64,000 nt of DNA. Source: Lycorma delicatula. Lineage: Eukaryota; Arthropoda; Insecta; Hemiptera; Fulgoridae. Both the position numbers and the translations under genes were made by a program. Of this stretch, positions 20,891 through 33,520 are shown in pieces. The stretch covers positions 201,388,034 to 201,452,033 of the forward strand of contig NC_134456.1 of assembly GCF_047948215.1 (NCBI RefSeq), in the 5' to 3' direction. The notes under the pieces were generated by a model. It did not search any database. It was not told the DNA's origin and was given only the letters and a program-made list of their open reading frames with translations. Every line of letters begins with the position of its first letter. Within the stretch, counting starts at the first letter, position 1.

Positions 20891-22645
20891 ATATATATAT
20901 TTGACAATATTAAACTATGTTAAAATGTGTTTTTCTATGATTGTGAAATATCAAATTTGTTAATGTTAATAAGTTTGAGATATTTAAGAGTTTATACGAA
21001 GGTGAAACTTTAAGTTTTAAGACATGTTTGAAGAACCTTTTAACTACATTTTACTGCCATAATTTTCCCTGTTTTTATTTTAAGAAATGATGAAAAATCT
21101 TGACTGTGTTACTATGGAAGACTGTTAAGTGTTCGCTGTACTAGATTGAAACTGTGCTGCATTTGAGCAATATAAAAAATGTCTCTTTTGGACAATTCAG
21201 TTTATACATTTCAGGGTATTGTTTTGTAATCATGTTTTGTGTATAATGATTTTTTTTGTATATAGATTTTTTTAGCTATTTTCTTTTAGTCATTGTGTAC
21301 TTATTTAGTTTTTCTTTTATTCATATTTATTTCCTCAGAGTTCATTTGTTGGTGCTAGTTATTTTACGTTCTATTTTAAGTTTGAGAATGTGTTAAACAT
21401 GTGTCTTGGATATATTTTTAAAAACGTATACATAACTGAGGTTTGGTGGTTAATGTGTTATGATTGAGAATATGTCATTGTTGATTTTTCATAAAGTACA
21501 TCACAAATTAAACACCATAGCCAAACATAAATAAAAAAAATTATTTTTTGTTTACACACCTCAGAATTAATTAATTTCAACTAAATTAAAAACACCAATA
21601 AGTATCATCAAAATAATTAAAAACTAAAACTCATGAAAATTAATGTAATTAAAAACACCCATAAGTATAAACTGATGTCAGTGTGAGAAAAGAAGTATTA
21701 CTGACTGAAAAGGACAGCAAATATAGCTGAGAATGTTTTGAATTAAGTTATTAAATACATTTTATAGTAAAATTTGTCATTGGAAAAGTTGCTTTTTAAA
21801 GCCATTACATACAATCAGCTGTATAGACAGCTTTTTTTTTAAATTGTGACTTTTACTAGAGTAGATAAATCAGATAATATATTAGATATTGATTGACTTA
21901 AAGAAAGTGGAGCCCATGCATGCAAAGTAAAAAGAGACTTATGTATAAAATTTTCAAGAATGAGAAAATCATTGCAATCAAATTCTTAGTCAAAAAATAC
22001 TTAGCTGTATGCTTGGTAATTTTTGTCTGTTAACTTCCAAAGTTGTTTAAAAAATTGTAAATATATTTTTTTGAAATTTATTAATAATTCAAACAGTAGA
22101 ATGATAATTTAATAGAATTCAAATACTAAACGCAACATGAAGAATATTATTAAACACAAAAATGCATATCAAAGTAAAACTGATCAAACAACCCATCAAA
22201 AATAAAACTCTTATTTCTGTGGATCTAGAACTCTTTTATCAGATAATTTAATATTTTTTTCTAGTATTCAATATATCAACAATACTGATCAATCCTAAAC
22301 AGTACTTTTAACTAGAATATTTTTTCACATTAAAATAAAAATACTGAATCGGCATGTTTATTACAAATTCAGTTACCCAAGAACTTGAAATGTTTTGAAT
22401 ATTATGTATTTTAATACACATTTAATATTAAATGTGTTTTGAATATTATGAACAAATATTCATTTGGTACTGGTGAAATAACTGACTATTTTAAAAGTTT
22501 TATGTGACGTTGTGTCTTTACAAATTAGATTAGAAATCTTCACTTATGGAGTAAATCCTAGTTAAGGCTTCCTTTGTTATTCCCCTTCATAAAAAAAAAG
22601 TTCTATACATCTAAAATTATAGGCTCCTGCTGTTTTTATTAAAAT
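20891..22645. other. AT-rich stretch, nothing recognised
   Basis: No exon with paired splice sites, transposase motif or SINE head was seen. Open frames are short and low-complexity. Confidence 0.5.
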
Positions 22646-22649
22646 TTTC

Positions 22650-22810
22650 TAATATTTCAAAAGTATTTGAAAAAACTAAGAGAAATGGATGTTTACATAA
22701 AGATTACATATTGACATGACCTTCAGCATGGCTTTAAGAAAAGTTTGTCTACGGAAACTGTCATTAACAGTTTTCAGAAAACATTTTTAGTAGTATAGAT
22801 AAAAAAATGT
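22650..22810 (+). pseudogene. LINE reverse-transcriptase fragment (jockey/CR1-like)
   Basis: Encodes HDLQHGFKKSLSTETVINSF, matching the QHGFRKGRSTETA block of jockey/CR1-type reverse transcriptases. The following FLDLSKAFD block is not preserved. Isolated scrap. Confidence 0.55.
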
Positions 22811-22929
22811 CCTTTTCAGTTCTTTGCCATCTCAGCATAAGGCATTCCCTTTAGTCCTGTATTTCTTAATGATGGGAAAAATTAGTTATGATATCGGAGG
22901 GGAGTTGCTTACAATTAATTAAAATCATA

Positions 22930-24575
22930 TCTTATCAACCACAAACATGCAACTGAAATTTCCTTTTTTAATAACAATCCATATGTAAAAGATAGGTCTT
23001 CGCTTCAACATATACAATGCTGGTAGTCATGGAGAAGTCCCTTGGGCCTTGCTGTTTTTATTTATTCATTGCATTATCTGCCTCCAAGTCTCAATGTCTT
23101 TGTGGAAACATTCACCGTGTTTGACACTTACATCTCCAAGGTTATCTGGGAAAAATCCAGATGTGAGTGGAGGAAATATATTTTCAAAGACATATTATAT
23201 CCCATAGCTCTGAATGAAGTAAGAAGTTGATATCATGGTAATTGTTGGATTTTTGCTTGCTGAGAAAATTTTTGCAAACTTCTTTAAATGACGCCCAAGC
23301 TGTACTTTCTACATTATTTACCATAGATTTAAATACATCATCTTTGAGACAAACTCTGTTATTTGAGGACCAACAAATATTCCTTATTTAATTTTTCCTT
23401 CACTTACATTCAGAAATTTCTGTCTGATGTTCAAAAATCCAGGACTATGCTTATTCATTAGTTTTACACAATTTTTCAATAATCCCAGTTTGATAAGAAG
23501 GGGTAAAAATATTTTTAGTGTTCAGCTAAGAACTCATGAATAATATTTTTTCCATTTGGAGTTAAGTTGTCTTGTTTCTTTAACTCTTTGGTAACATAAT
23601 GTTTATCCCTAGCTCGGCTATACCATTCGCAAAGAAAACACATGTACTTAGAATGTTAGGCATTGCATGCGTAACAAAATAGCTATAACTTTCAAATCAC
23701 CACGTATGTTCCAGATATGTTTTTTATAATTTAATTTTTTCAAGAACGTCTTTCATCACATCTTATGTCTCTTTCAAATTAATACCATAAGCAATCTGTG
23801 TCGAAGGATATTTGTTACAGTTTTGTAGTATAACCACTTTTAAACTATACTTGGATGAATCTATGAAAAGGCACCAGTCCTCAGATTTATGAACTTGTCC
23901 TAATTGCAACATAAACTCATCAATGTTTGTGCAATAAACCAAATTATTTTCATCAATAAAGTATTGAGAAAGTTCTTTTTGTCGGCTTCAAAAGCCTGAA
24001 ATTTTTGTATTGTTTTGAAGTAAATTCCAACCTTGCAGTCTTGATCCTAACAGTTCAGCTTGATTTTTTGATAAATTTAAATCCCTATCCAATTTATTTA
24101 ATTCACCTTGTGATATAATCAAAATCATTATTGTCTTCAGTACTGCCTGGTTCTTAATCGCTGCTTTTGACATAGATTCACAGGTGGCTCAGGAACTGGA
24201 ATAATTTCACTGTGAGGTACAGGCATGATTGCAGATTGCAATGAAGGATATTTTACAGGTGTTTAGATTTTTTAGAAATTCCAGACATACTTTTTAAACA
24301 AAAGTAACAATCTGTTACATGATTTTTTTGGTTCACGCCAAACCATAGGTACACCAAATTGCAAAGCCTTCTGTGTACTTTTCAGCCATCCTCTTAAATA
24401 TACAGAATAATTAGTGCATACTATATGAGGAGCCCACACCTTATCCTGATCACCAATTTTACACTGAAAGTACAAATGATAGGCTTTTTTAATTAAAGGT
24501 GTAATGTTTTTTCTATTTGACTTTACAGCACAATAACAAAAGGCATCCATATCATTTACACAATTTTGAGGCATT
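22930..24575 (-). pseudogene. Decayed copy of a conserved metazoan ORF of unknown function
   Basis: Minus-strand blocks appear in order. 24574-24300: MPQNCVNDMDAFCYC, ITPLIKKAYHLYFQCKIGDQ, VWAPHIVCTN, RGWLKSTQ, FGVPMVWREP. 24120-23990: ISQGELNKLDRDLNLSKNQA, ELLGSRLQGWNLL. After a stop: QKELSQYFIDENNLVYCTNI, DWCLFIDSSKYSLK. 23650-23540: CFLCEWYSRARDKHYV and LTPNGKNI. The end near 23130 reads VKHGECFHKDIE. I recall this order from an uncharacterised protein present in many copies in some animal genomes, with a Cys-rich N-terminal region that may bind zinc; the function is unknown to me. At least two stops and several frameshifts break this copy. No introns are evident. It could be a domesticated or still mobile element ORF; that is inference. 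Confidence 0.7.
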
Positions 24576-26135
24576 ATGACAACAATAAAACTGAACAAAA
24601 ATAATTTATTCCTGAATCCAGTGCTTAATACAAACAACACCTGTGTTTTCAGCTACATGTTTTGACCTGCAAAAAGATATGATTAATCTTGTCCATGAAG
24701 TCTCTTCAGTATTATAAATGATGTCATAATGTGTGATTATGATATGATTTACTTCTTGGTCTAGTATTGTTTATTTACATCTTTAAAATTATGTTAACAA
24801 AGTTAAACAATAAAAAATGAGCTAAAAAAATACAGTATAGGAGCTTAAAATGCCGACTATATGTTGAAAAATGAAAAAATCCTTTAATTAAAGTTTAAAA
24901 AATTTTCAAAAATGGTGGGCAATAGAATGAGTCTAAGTTCATATTCATTTTCAGCATCAAAAAAAAAAATTAAAATCATGTATCTTGTGTTAGGAAACAA
25001 AAATTATATTTATCAGTGTAATAGCTGTAAGAGTTGACTGGCTGAATCAGAAGCGAGTGAGTGAATATCTGAACATTCTATCTGTGGATGATTTTTTGTG
25101 CTCTGTCAATGGCTGTTCACTAGATCAAATTCTGTTATTGTAATAAACTTTGAAACCCTTTCCACCATCATAGACAAGCGAGAAACTGAATGACCAGATA
25201 CTAAAAAGATTTTCTAATTACGCCTATTTCAAATTTTGTATTAAGTAGAATTAGCTGGTAAATAAATAATATTAATATTTTATTTATATTGGTACATACT
25301 TATATATTATTATTACGGATAGAGGGAAACCATGGTAAAATCTTGGTCAGAACAGCTTTACAAAGTAAATCTGTGTAGTTAAAGTACACATTCATTCATA
25401 AAAATAATAAGTATATGAAATAACAGAAAAAAGAATGTGATTATATAATCATTCTAAATAACAACTTAGAAGGCATTAATGGAAATTATTTGCCCACATT
25501 AAAATTGTGTATGATCAACAAAATGCAAACTCAGGCTTTTTAAAACTTATATTTAAAATTTCATTTAAAATAAACTGGTGGAAGATATTTTAAATTAGTC
25601 AGTTGTTTAATAAAAATTGTTTTGAAAGTGGAATGAAATATTGAGTACTTACAGTCCTGAGTTATTTGAAATTAGCTATACCAAATAATTCTGTCTTGAT
25701 AGAGGTGGATGTTTTTTGGAATTTATATATATATATATATTTTTTTTTTTTAATGTTTGGTGTTTTTTAAATGTTTTTTTTTCTTAATTAAAGTAACAAA
25801 GGCCACTTTTATTTCAACATCTTCATGAATGCCCTTTCTTTTCCATCTTATTCTAGTCTCTAAAATAATTTATTGAAGATGTGCACCTCCATGATTGTGC
25901 AACTGGATAGATTAATGAATAGTAGGTTTAAATGAACTAAAACAAAACCCTCTAGGGCTAACAACCTTAGGTGTAGTATGTTGAACTCTGTCTACCATCA
26001 AAAACAGTAATATCTTGAATTATAGCTTCTTAAAATTAATTGCTCTGAAGACAAAGTCGGATGATCGAATTCCAGGGTGCCTGTAAATATGAAGCTAAAA
26101 ATCACTTGTTAGCTTGGAGTACTGCAGGTACCTTT
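24576..26135. other. AT-rich stretch, nothing recognised
   Basis: Contains a short (AT)n and poly-T tract near 25725-25750. No gene or element was supported. Confidence 0.5.
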
Positions 26136-26139
26136 CCAA

Positions 26140-28440
26140 ACATAAAAATAAATATAAATATTAACTATTTAATCCAAGTGTACCTCAGAACTACACAAGA
26201 CTAAATACCTTGATCCTTGCATTTCAAGAAATCAGATTTTTGGATGAACACATTTTTGAATCTGACAGCCTCAGAATTTTTAAGGAAAAAGTCTGTAAAA
26301 GAGCAATGACAAATGTTCCACATTTTGAACAGCTTTTATGGTCAGCAAAAAATATTTAGACTCATTGACTTCAAAAATGTAAATGCATGATTATCACTTC
26401 TGACCATCAAATCATTAAATAAAAAATACCCACTTATTAATACATGCTCCTGTAAATAATGAAAATAAAACAAATCCAGTAAAATCAAACAATTCTGGAA
26501 TAAATTGGTAGAAGAAATCCTCAAAATCCCAGTAATTAATGTGAAAACTTTGCTAGGTGATTTTAATGCTCAACTTTGTTCTGAAAGAAAATTTTCTAAC
26601 ATAATTGGTAAATTCAGCTCATAAGAGAACAAATAAGAATGATGAAAGACTAGTCAAACTCTGTGAATGTCTAAACTTAAAAATCATTTCATCACATTTT
26701 AAAGCCAAGCCAAGCAAAAAGAAAACTTGGGTTTCCCAAAATCCAATGCTTGGTGAATTTCAACTTGATCATGTAGCTATCCCTCAAAATAGCCTTGAAC
26801 AACAAGAGAAATTGTAAGATATTGGCTAACGGTTATTAAACTTGAAAACCCCCCAAAAACCTGAATTTAAGCTTCACAACATAGAATCCTGATTCTAGTC
26901 CCCCAGACAAGGAATTAAAAATGTGATCAGCTCACTCAACAACAAAGCATCAGGCGAGGATGATATAGTCACAGAATTATGTAAGGTAGCAGAAATTCAT
27001 TATAGAAACAACCAAACTCTTCCAGAAAATTTGAACAAAAGAAAAAATTCCAAATGATTGGCTTGTCACATTAATTCAATCATTGTATAAAAAAGGCTTA
27101 AAAACTGAAGTCAATCCCAACTAAAGGATTCACATTGTTACTTATCACATAAAAAATATTTTCCAAACTACTTCTTAACAGACTTGGACCACAAATTAAC
27201 TTAAAGTTTGGCAAATATAAAGGTGGATTCAGAAGAAACAGATATTCTACAGAACAAATCCTCACGCTAAAAATGATATAAAAATATTATAACACAAGAC
27301 CAAAAGACATCTTTATTTCTTTCACAGATTTAAAAGAAACTTATGATTATATCAAAAGAATACAACATTGGCAAAAAACCATAAATTTAATTAAACTCAC
27401 TTTACCAAAACGGTATCTAAAGTCAAGTATCTAGGTGAAATCAGTGAACCATTTCAAATAAAAACAGGACTAAAACAATGTAATGACATTGAAAACCTTC
27501 TGGTTAAATAATGACTCAGTAGAAAAATAGGAACAAAGAACCCCAACATCAAGATTAAATACCTAGCTTTTGTCAACAACTTAGCACTGTGCAGAATCAT
27601 AAGAAGCAATCAACCAAATTAACAAGTTGAAAGAAGTAGTAGCTGAAAAAAACAGGCTTGCAGATCTCTTTTTCAAATACAGAAATAAAAAGTGACAGTA
27701 GGTATCCAAAAGACAATAGAAACAAAGTATGGCAAAATTAAGATCACAGACATTTTAAATATCTTGAAGAAATAATTACCAGAAATGGAACAGCTAAACG
27801 TGGATTGAGATCAAAAACACAAATTAGAACAAAACTTTCACGCAAAAAATATTTACAATAAAAAGGATCTTTCTGTAAATGTAAAATTAAGGTATTAATA
27901 ACACAGTTGCAAGACCAGTCATCTTTTACGTCATGGAGACTACAAATATAACGACTACAATATCTGCTCATACAGAAAGAAGAATTAAGAAGGATTTATA
28001 GTCGAAGAACACAAGATGGTCACAGACTAAATAAAGAGATATATGATAAAATTGAAATTGAGATTATGATAAAACCTAGAAGTAATAATAAGAAAACTGC
28101 AACTAAAATTCAGTGGACACAAGTTCCAAAAGAACCAATAAAGCTAAAAACAAATTTTCAATAAACACTATTACTATAAAAACAACAAAAAAGTGGTTAC
28201 ATTAAACAGATGAATGAAAGGCTCAAAAAAGTTCAACATTACAGAAAAGGGCTGTCCAGATCCTAAAGAATACAGAAAGAAATTAATTTAATTAAAGGAT
28301 CCTGTAAGTGAAAAGAAAACCTCAACAGAAGAGAATCGACTCATTTAGAGCTCAAGTTAACAAAAGAAAGAAATGAATGAAGAACTTCCAGAAGAAAAGA
28401 AACTACATGAAATGATATGTACGTGATCTTTGAAGCCCTA
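26140..28440 (+). pseudogene. Decayed LINE with endonuclease and RT remnants (LINE-B family)
   Basis: About 26200-26820 carries an APE-type endonuclease in broken frames: LILAFQEIRFLDEHIFES (catalytic Glu box), then LLGDFNAQLCSERKFSNIIG (catalytic Asp-Asn box), HKRTNKNDERLVKLCE, KPSKKKTWVSQNP and LGEFQLDHVAIP. About 26910-27000 gives NNKASGEDDIVTEL, the first RT block. About 27300-27350 gives a degraded FTDLKETYDYI box (usual F-x-D-x-x-K-A-F-D). About 28340-28400 resembles the C-terminal tail. All catalytic modules carry stops or frameshifts, and the YADD box was not found. No target-site duplication was identified. Confidence 0.75.
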
Positions 28441-30404
28441 TCCGCGGAGAAAAAAGTTAAACTCGTAAGTATAAACGCTTGGATAGCTAATATATTGTAT
28501 TTAGTAAATATCTGTCTACACTCTACAGTACAAGAACCATGTATGTAGCTGCTAAACAATAAGAAACTCATTTTTTTATTTTGAAATTTTTTCTCACTTT
28601 TTTGAAGAAGCCCCGAATGATAACATTGTATTTCAGGCAGGAATATAATGTTTAATAATTAGGCATAACAAATGTTTAATATTTATAAAAGCGATTTATT
28701 AAGATGCTTCGAAATGAAACTTGCAGACTACATCAATTACATCATTAACTGATGTAGTATAAGAATTTATTCAAGTATAAACTTGAATATATTCTTAATG
28801 TCAACATATAAATTTACTACCAAAATTTATCGATCAATTCAGACTGGAATCTACTGGTATCTTTTTCTCTTTATAAACAAAACTAGCTATCTTTAATTTT
28901 TAAGAAAATATCTGAGCAATTAGTCACGCTTTTTAGCTTCACACAAAATTACACAATAGTGAAAGCAGTGAATTTAAAGAAGGGAGACGTAACACACAAG
29001 GCTGTGATTTTGACAGCTTACGAATGCCGTCTACTTCGCCAGCTGGTTGTGTTAGTGTTTTTTTATCATAGTATTAAAAGTTTTTCCTATGTTTGAAAAA
29101 CTAAAATGTTGTTGTCGGCACATTTTTAGCTGGTGCTCTTTTTCAAAAATTATTTTCCTTAATTTAGGCTATCGTTTCATTTTAGGCTCCATTACGTGAG
29201 TATTGTAATGTGTTTGTTATTGTTTTTATTTTGCCACAGAATTTAGTATATTGCTTTAACGGTAACCGAGAATTGTGATCTTTTCATTTCAGGCTGCATA
29301 ATCCCGTAGTTATTAATATTATTATTTTTAAATTAATATGAAAGCAAGATTGTTATTAAAAAGCCAATTTAATTACATGATGTAGCCTGAGAATTGTTTG
29401 GTGCACGGTAGTTGTAAATTCATATTTATTTTGCTGATCCAAAAGGTGAACATGTCTGAATTTTTCTGAGAAATCCTTTCAAATCAACCCAATAATGGAA
29501 GGTTAAGGTATAATATGGTGTCAAATTTATTTTTTATTCTGTGTTTCCTGTCAATGATATGCTTATGTCACTCTTAAGATATCATTGTGGTTCAGAAGAT
29601 ATTCTTGCTTAAGAACATTGAGCATGGTTTATTTTTTTAAACCGGTTACACACGAAATTTTGTTTATTGCAGTCTTTTACTGTTGAAAATTGATTTACTT
29701 TCATGCATATATAAACTATTTTTTGTATTTAACAGCATTTTAATATCATAAACATTGTTTATCATTTTTTAACATTTATTACCTTTTAAGGATATGATTT
29801 TACATTAAAATCTTTATGCAAGATACATTACCTTTCATAAAAAATCATATTGTGAATAAATATGGGAGTTATTTAGTATTCTTATTGAGCAGAAATGTAT
29901 TTATATACTTAATAATTTTTAATGTTTATACACAAACACAACTATAGATTCTAATGCAGTGCTCAAGTGAGATTAAAAATTATAAAAATATTTTTTTTCT
30001 AAATTAGCTCAGAATCATATTTTGGTTTAAAGTAAGAGAGAGAAAAATTTACGAAAGCTCATTTTTTAAATTTTAGAAAACAAAAGTCATTTTTAGAAGT
30101 TGGTTTGATTTTTTGTTTGGTTTTTAACATTGTTCTTGATCAAGTTTAGGTAATTTCTCTGTGAATTGACCACTTTTTCTGATTTGATGATACAAAGTAA
30201 TCCTTACACTTTTGAAAATTTATTATATTAATCATGTAACTTCTTCATTAAAAACATTAAAATAAATATCATGTAACTTTTATGAAGTTATTGTGTTTTG
30301 TATCAGTTTATAAACAAAGAAAATATTAAAATTTTAATTTCTCATGGAGACTTTACTTTGGTTGCAGATTAATTTTATTTATTAAAAAAAAATGTATGCT
30401 GATC
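28441..30404. other. Mostly featureless; possible promoter-like patch near 28.95-29.07 kb
   Basis: About 28960-29060 is more balanced in composition than its flanks and could be a first noncoding exon or promoter of the plus-strand gene at 33.5 kb, but no splice pairing could be demonstrated. The rest is AT-rich without recognisable content. Confidence 0.3.
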
Positions 30405-30482
30405 TCTGTGATGAGTCGCAGCATCTCACCCTGTCAGTTAGAAATTCTGGATTCAAGTCTGTCAGACAGCATTTTTCGCTAA
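30405..30482 (+). mobile_element. tRNA-derived SINE, family 2, degenerate copy
   Basis: A tRNA-like segment with a degenerate B box (GGATTCAAGTCTGTCAGA) followed by CAGCATTTTTCG, matching the layout of the clearer copy at 62.7 kb (GGTTCGAATCCCGGTCAGGCA then TGGCATTTTT). The A box is weak. Confidence 0.5.
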
Positions 30483-30534
30483 AAAAATTCATTTTATTAT
30501 TCATAGACAGCTGTTACAGGGTACCAACCAGAAG

Positions 30535-31205
30535 AAAAAATCTGAAGTGGACACCACATGACTTCCTTGTACGCCTATTAAATTTCATATACACATTTTT
30601 AAAAGTACATAAAAGTTTATTTCACTAATAACTTCTGATTTTTTTTTCATATATATATATATTTATTGTAAAATTTTTTTTTGCAATCATATGTTAATAA
30701 ATTATTAATAAATCAATATAATTAAAAAAAAAAAGTGAAAAAAAAGGAATGAAGTCGGATTATAACCAATGTACCTTTCCCTTGGAAGATAAAAATATTT
30801 TATTAAACTTTTATTTGGCTATTACTCTGGAACCAATGAAAATAAAAACCACTTATGATACATCATTGAAAAGCTCTCAATGAGAACTTATTACTGCTGT
30901 TAAGAAAAAGTTCAGTTCAAGTTGGATTTTGGGCTTTTTTTGGACACTTTTGGTCCAGTCAATTACAATCAGAAGGGGAGGTACGCAATTAGATGTTATA
31001 ACAGTTCTGAATTTAAAATTTCAACATTCTACGGCTAATTGTTCTTGAGTTATGCGAGATACATCTGTACATATAGATGTACGAAACTAGTCAAAATGGA
31101 TTCGGGATGGTCAAAATGGATATTTCTGTTGAATTCTGAACACTGAAAGTTTTTGCAATTGCACTATTCGTACTCGTACGTTCCTTGTATTCGTACAAGG
31201 AAGTA
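30535..31205 (+). mobile_element. Non-autonomous repeat with inverted ends, copy 1
   Basis: Bounded by ACTTCCTTGTACG (30561-30573) and its inverse CGTACAAGGAAGT (31192-31204). Homology to the inverted copy at 44.05-44.77 kb runs through the interior: TCCAGTCAATTACAATCAGA, TTTCAACATTCTACGGCTAA, GAAACTAGTCAAAATGGATT. There is no coding potential. It extends a few tens of bases left of the inverted repeat (TCTGAAGTGGACACCACATG), so exact ends are uncertain. Confidence 0.7.
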
Positions 31206-31315
31206 ATAAAGGAATGTAAAGGAGTTGTTAATTGCTGTTGGGCTTTCTCTGCTACTGTTAGCATTCTATTTATTGTTCTGAGAACAAATTCTAGTTTTCT
31301 TTATTGTGATAAAAA

Positions 31316-31340
31316 ATATATATATATATATATATATATT
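31316..31340. repeat. AT microsatellite
   Basis: (AT)n tract of about 25 bp. Confidence 0.85.
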
Positions 31341-31512
31341 TATAAAATGATGTTTTTGAATGATTAAAATTTGTTATTAAAATATTTTTACTGTAAAAGT
31401 ACTGTTTGTTTTAAATCTCTGTGTGTACAATTTTTTTCCAAAATAAGGGAAACAACAAATTATTAAGTTGTGGATCCTTACATCCACTCATAATTTATTT
31501 TTGAATTATTAT

Positions 31513-31556
31513 TAAGCCCACCAAGCTGGTCTAGTAGTAACTTGTCATCACAACTT
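31513..31556 (+). mobile_element. SINE family 1 head fragment
   Basis: GCCCACCAAGCTGGTCTAGT and then AACTTGTCATC match the 5' end of the family-1 SINE, closest to the deleted copy at 18.7 kb. No body or tail follows. Confidence 0.5.
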
Positions 31557-31690
31557 GTTAAATAGCCAATTTTTGAAGTTGACAATAAATGACCTGTTAG
31601 ATTTACATACTTATTTTATTAGTTTTTTCTCATGTTCAGTTCATTTTAATGTAGTTTACTTTGATGTCTTATTTAAGGCAGTTAACTGGT

Positions 31691-31776
31691 TTTTAGTTTT
31701 CTTGCAAGTTATATATTTAGTTTTCTTGCAAGTTTTTAGTTTTCTTGCAAGTTGTTAGTTTTCTTGCAAGTTATAT
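31691..31776 (+). repeat. Short tandem repeat, TTTAGTTTTCTTGCAAGTT unit
   Basis: TTAGTTTTCTTGCAAGTT occurs four times between 31691 and 31776 with variable spacers (ATATAT and TT). Confidence 0.9.
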
Positions 31777-32460
31777 ATTTAGTTATTTATTTAGTTTTCT
31801 CTGTTATATATGTGTGTGTATATATATATATTTAAAATTTAACAATGTTTTATAAAGATAAATTATTTTATTACTTACTTTACTCAAAAACTTTGTCTCC
31901 TTTTGTTCTATCTTGATTAATTATTTCATTTGTTTTCAAATTATCTTTTATTAAGATATTTGAAACCTTTTAACTTTAATTAAATTTTTATTCATATAGT
32001 AACCTTATAAATTATAAAAGGAATTTGTCTTGGTTTTTCGGCTTTAAATTTAGCCAACTAAATCTAAAGCCAAAAAGTTCATTTTTTAAAACAGTATGTT
32101 GTGTATAACAAAAATTAACATTTTAAAGAACTTTCTTTATTTTTAATTTTTAATGATCTAATCCTGTTTTTAAAACTTTTGATTAAACTGATTGTTTTGT
32201 TTCCGTTTGTTTTAAAGTTTCTCATGTTTTTTAAATTTGAATATATATCTGAAATATAAAACTTGAAACTTTGTTTATGTTTTATAACCTTTTCTTTTAT
32301 GCTGGCTTTATACTTTGTTAAAGGTTTAAACTTTTTCTTAAATATTCTGAATTTTGTTATTTCTTCTGTTAGTATTTAGATAATTTTATATTGTTTGTAT
32401 GTCCATTTCTGATTGGTATACCATTTTTTATATAGATTCTTCTCCTTTGTCTTTTTTATG

Positions 32461-32580
32461 GTACTTAATTTCTCTACTACTTGTATTCTACAACTCAAGT
32501 AGTAAAAGTAGTACTTCTACTGCAAGTACTACTAAGTAGTACTACTTCTACAAGAAGTACTCTACTACTTGTTACCAAAA
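32461..32580. repeat. AGTAGTACTTCTAC simple repeat with foldback potential
   Basis: A patch of about 120 bp built from AGTAGT, ACTACT, ACTTCTAC and their complements, for example AAGTAGTACTACTT and AGAAGTACT, which can fold on themselves. Confidence 0.75.
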
Positions 32581-33520
32581 TGTCCCTTTGACCCTAAGTC
32601 AGCTGAACTTCAGTTTTCTTGGTTTATCTGATGAACGGCCAGTATTCTACTTAGCAGTTGGTGTATTGTTATCATTATGATGTTGAAAATAATTCCCATC
32701 CATGTTTTTCATTAATTCTTTTACCATGCATGAATCAGTGTTATTAGTAAGAAAAAAAAATAGTCTTCAGAATTTCAGCTCATTTTTGATGAGCTTTGTA
32801 TTAGTAGAGCTTTATATTACAGAATAGAGTATTTTGTTTACAGATAACTTACCTTACTTTCTTTATAACTTACCTTTTTAATAATTTTTACATATCAGGC
32901 AGTGTATCTATGTCAGACAAAAAGAATATATAAAGAAAGAAATAAGAGATACAAATTACATACACTCTCATTCATTCACTCACTCATATTCACAAATGTA
33001 ACAGTTAAAAAAATGCCTTGAATTACAATGATGATCACAAATAGTGTAATAAGTTCACTATTGGCGATTTGATATCAACATGTGAATACATTACAAAAAC
33101 TCATATTTTTTCTAATGATTGAATGCCACTTAGTAAGTGACATTGATTCATATTTCTGTTGTCTTTATCATATGTAAGTCATTATCATTTAGTTAGAAAA
33201 AATATTCTACTTAACACATTTTGTTCATAAGAAATTGAATTTTTGTTATTAATGTTTTATTTTAATCATTAATGTCATTGAAATAGAGATGTTGTTTTCT
33301 TAAGAAGCATTTTTAGTGTTTATAATACTGATTAGCAGTTGATTATAAGTATTGTGTTGGGCTTGTGAATAACACTTAAAAACAAAAGATTACTTTCAAT
33401 ATTAAATATTTTTTTTTTTCTTTAATTTAATTACTCATACACTTATGTTATTATTTACAAAGCGATTTATATGAATTATATACATTAAAAAGTCTGTGAG
33501 ATTGTTTTATTTCCTAATAG

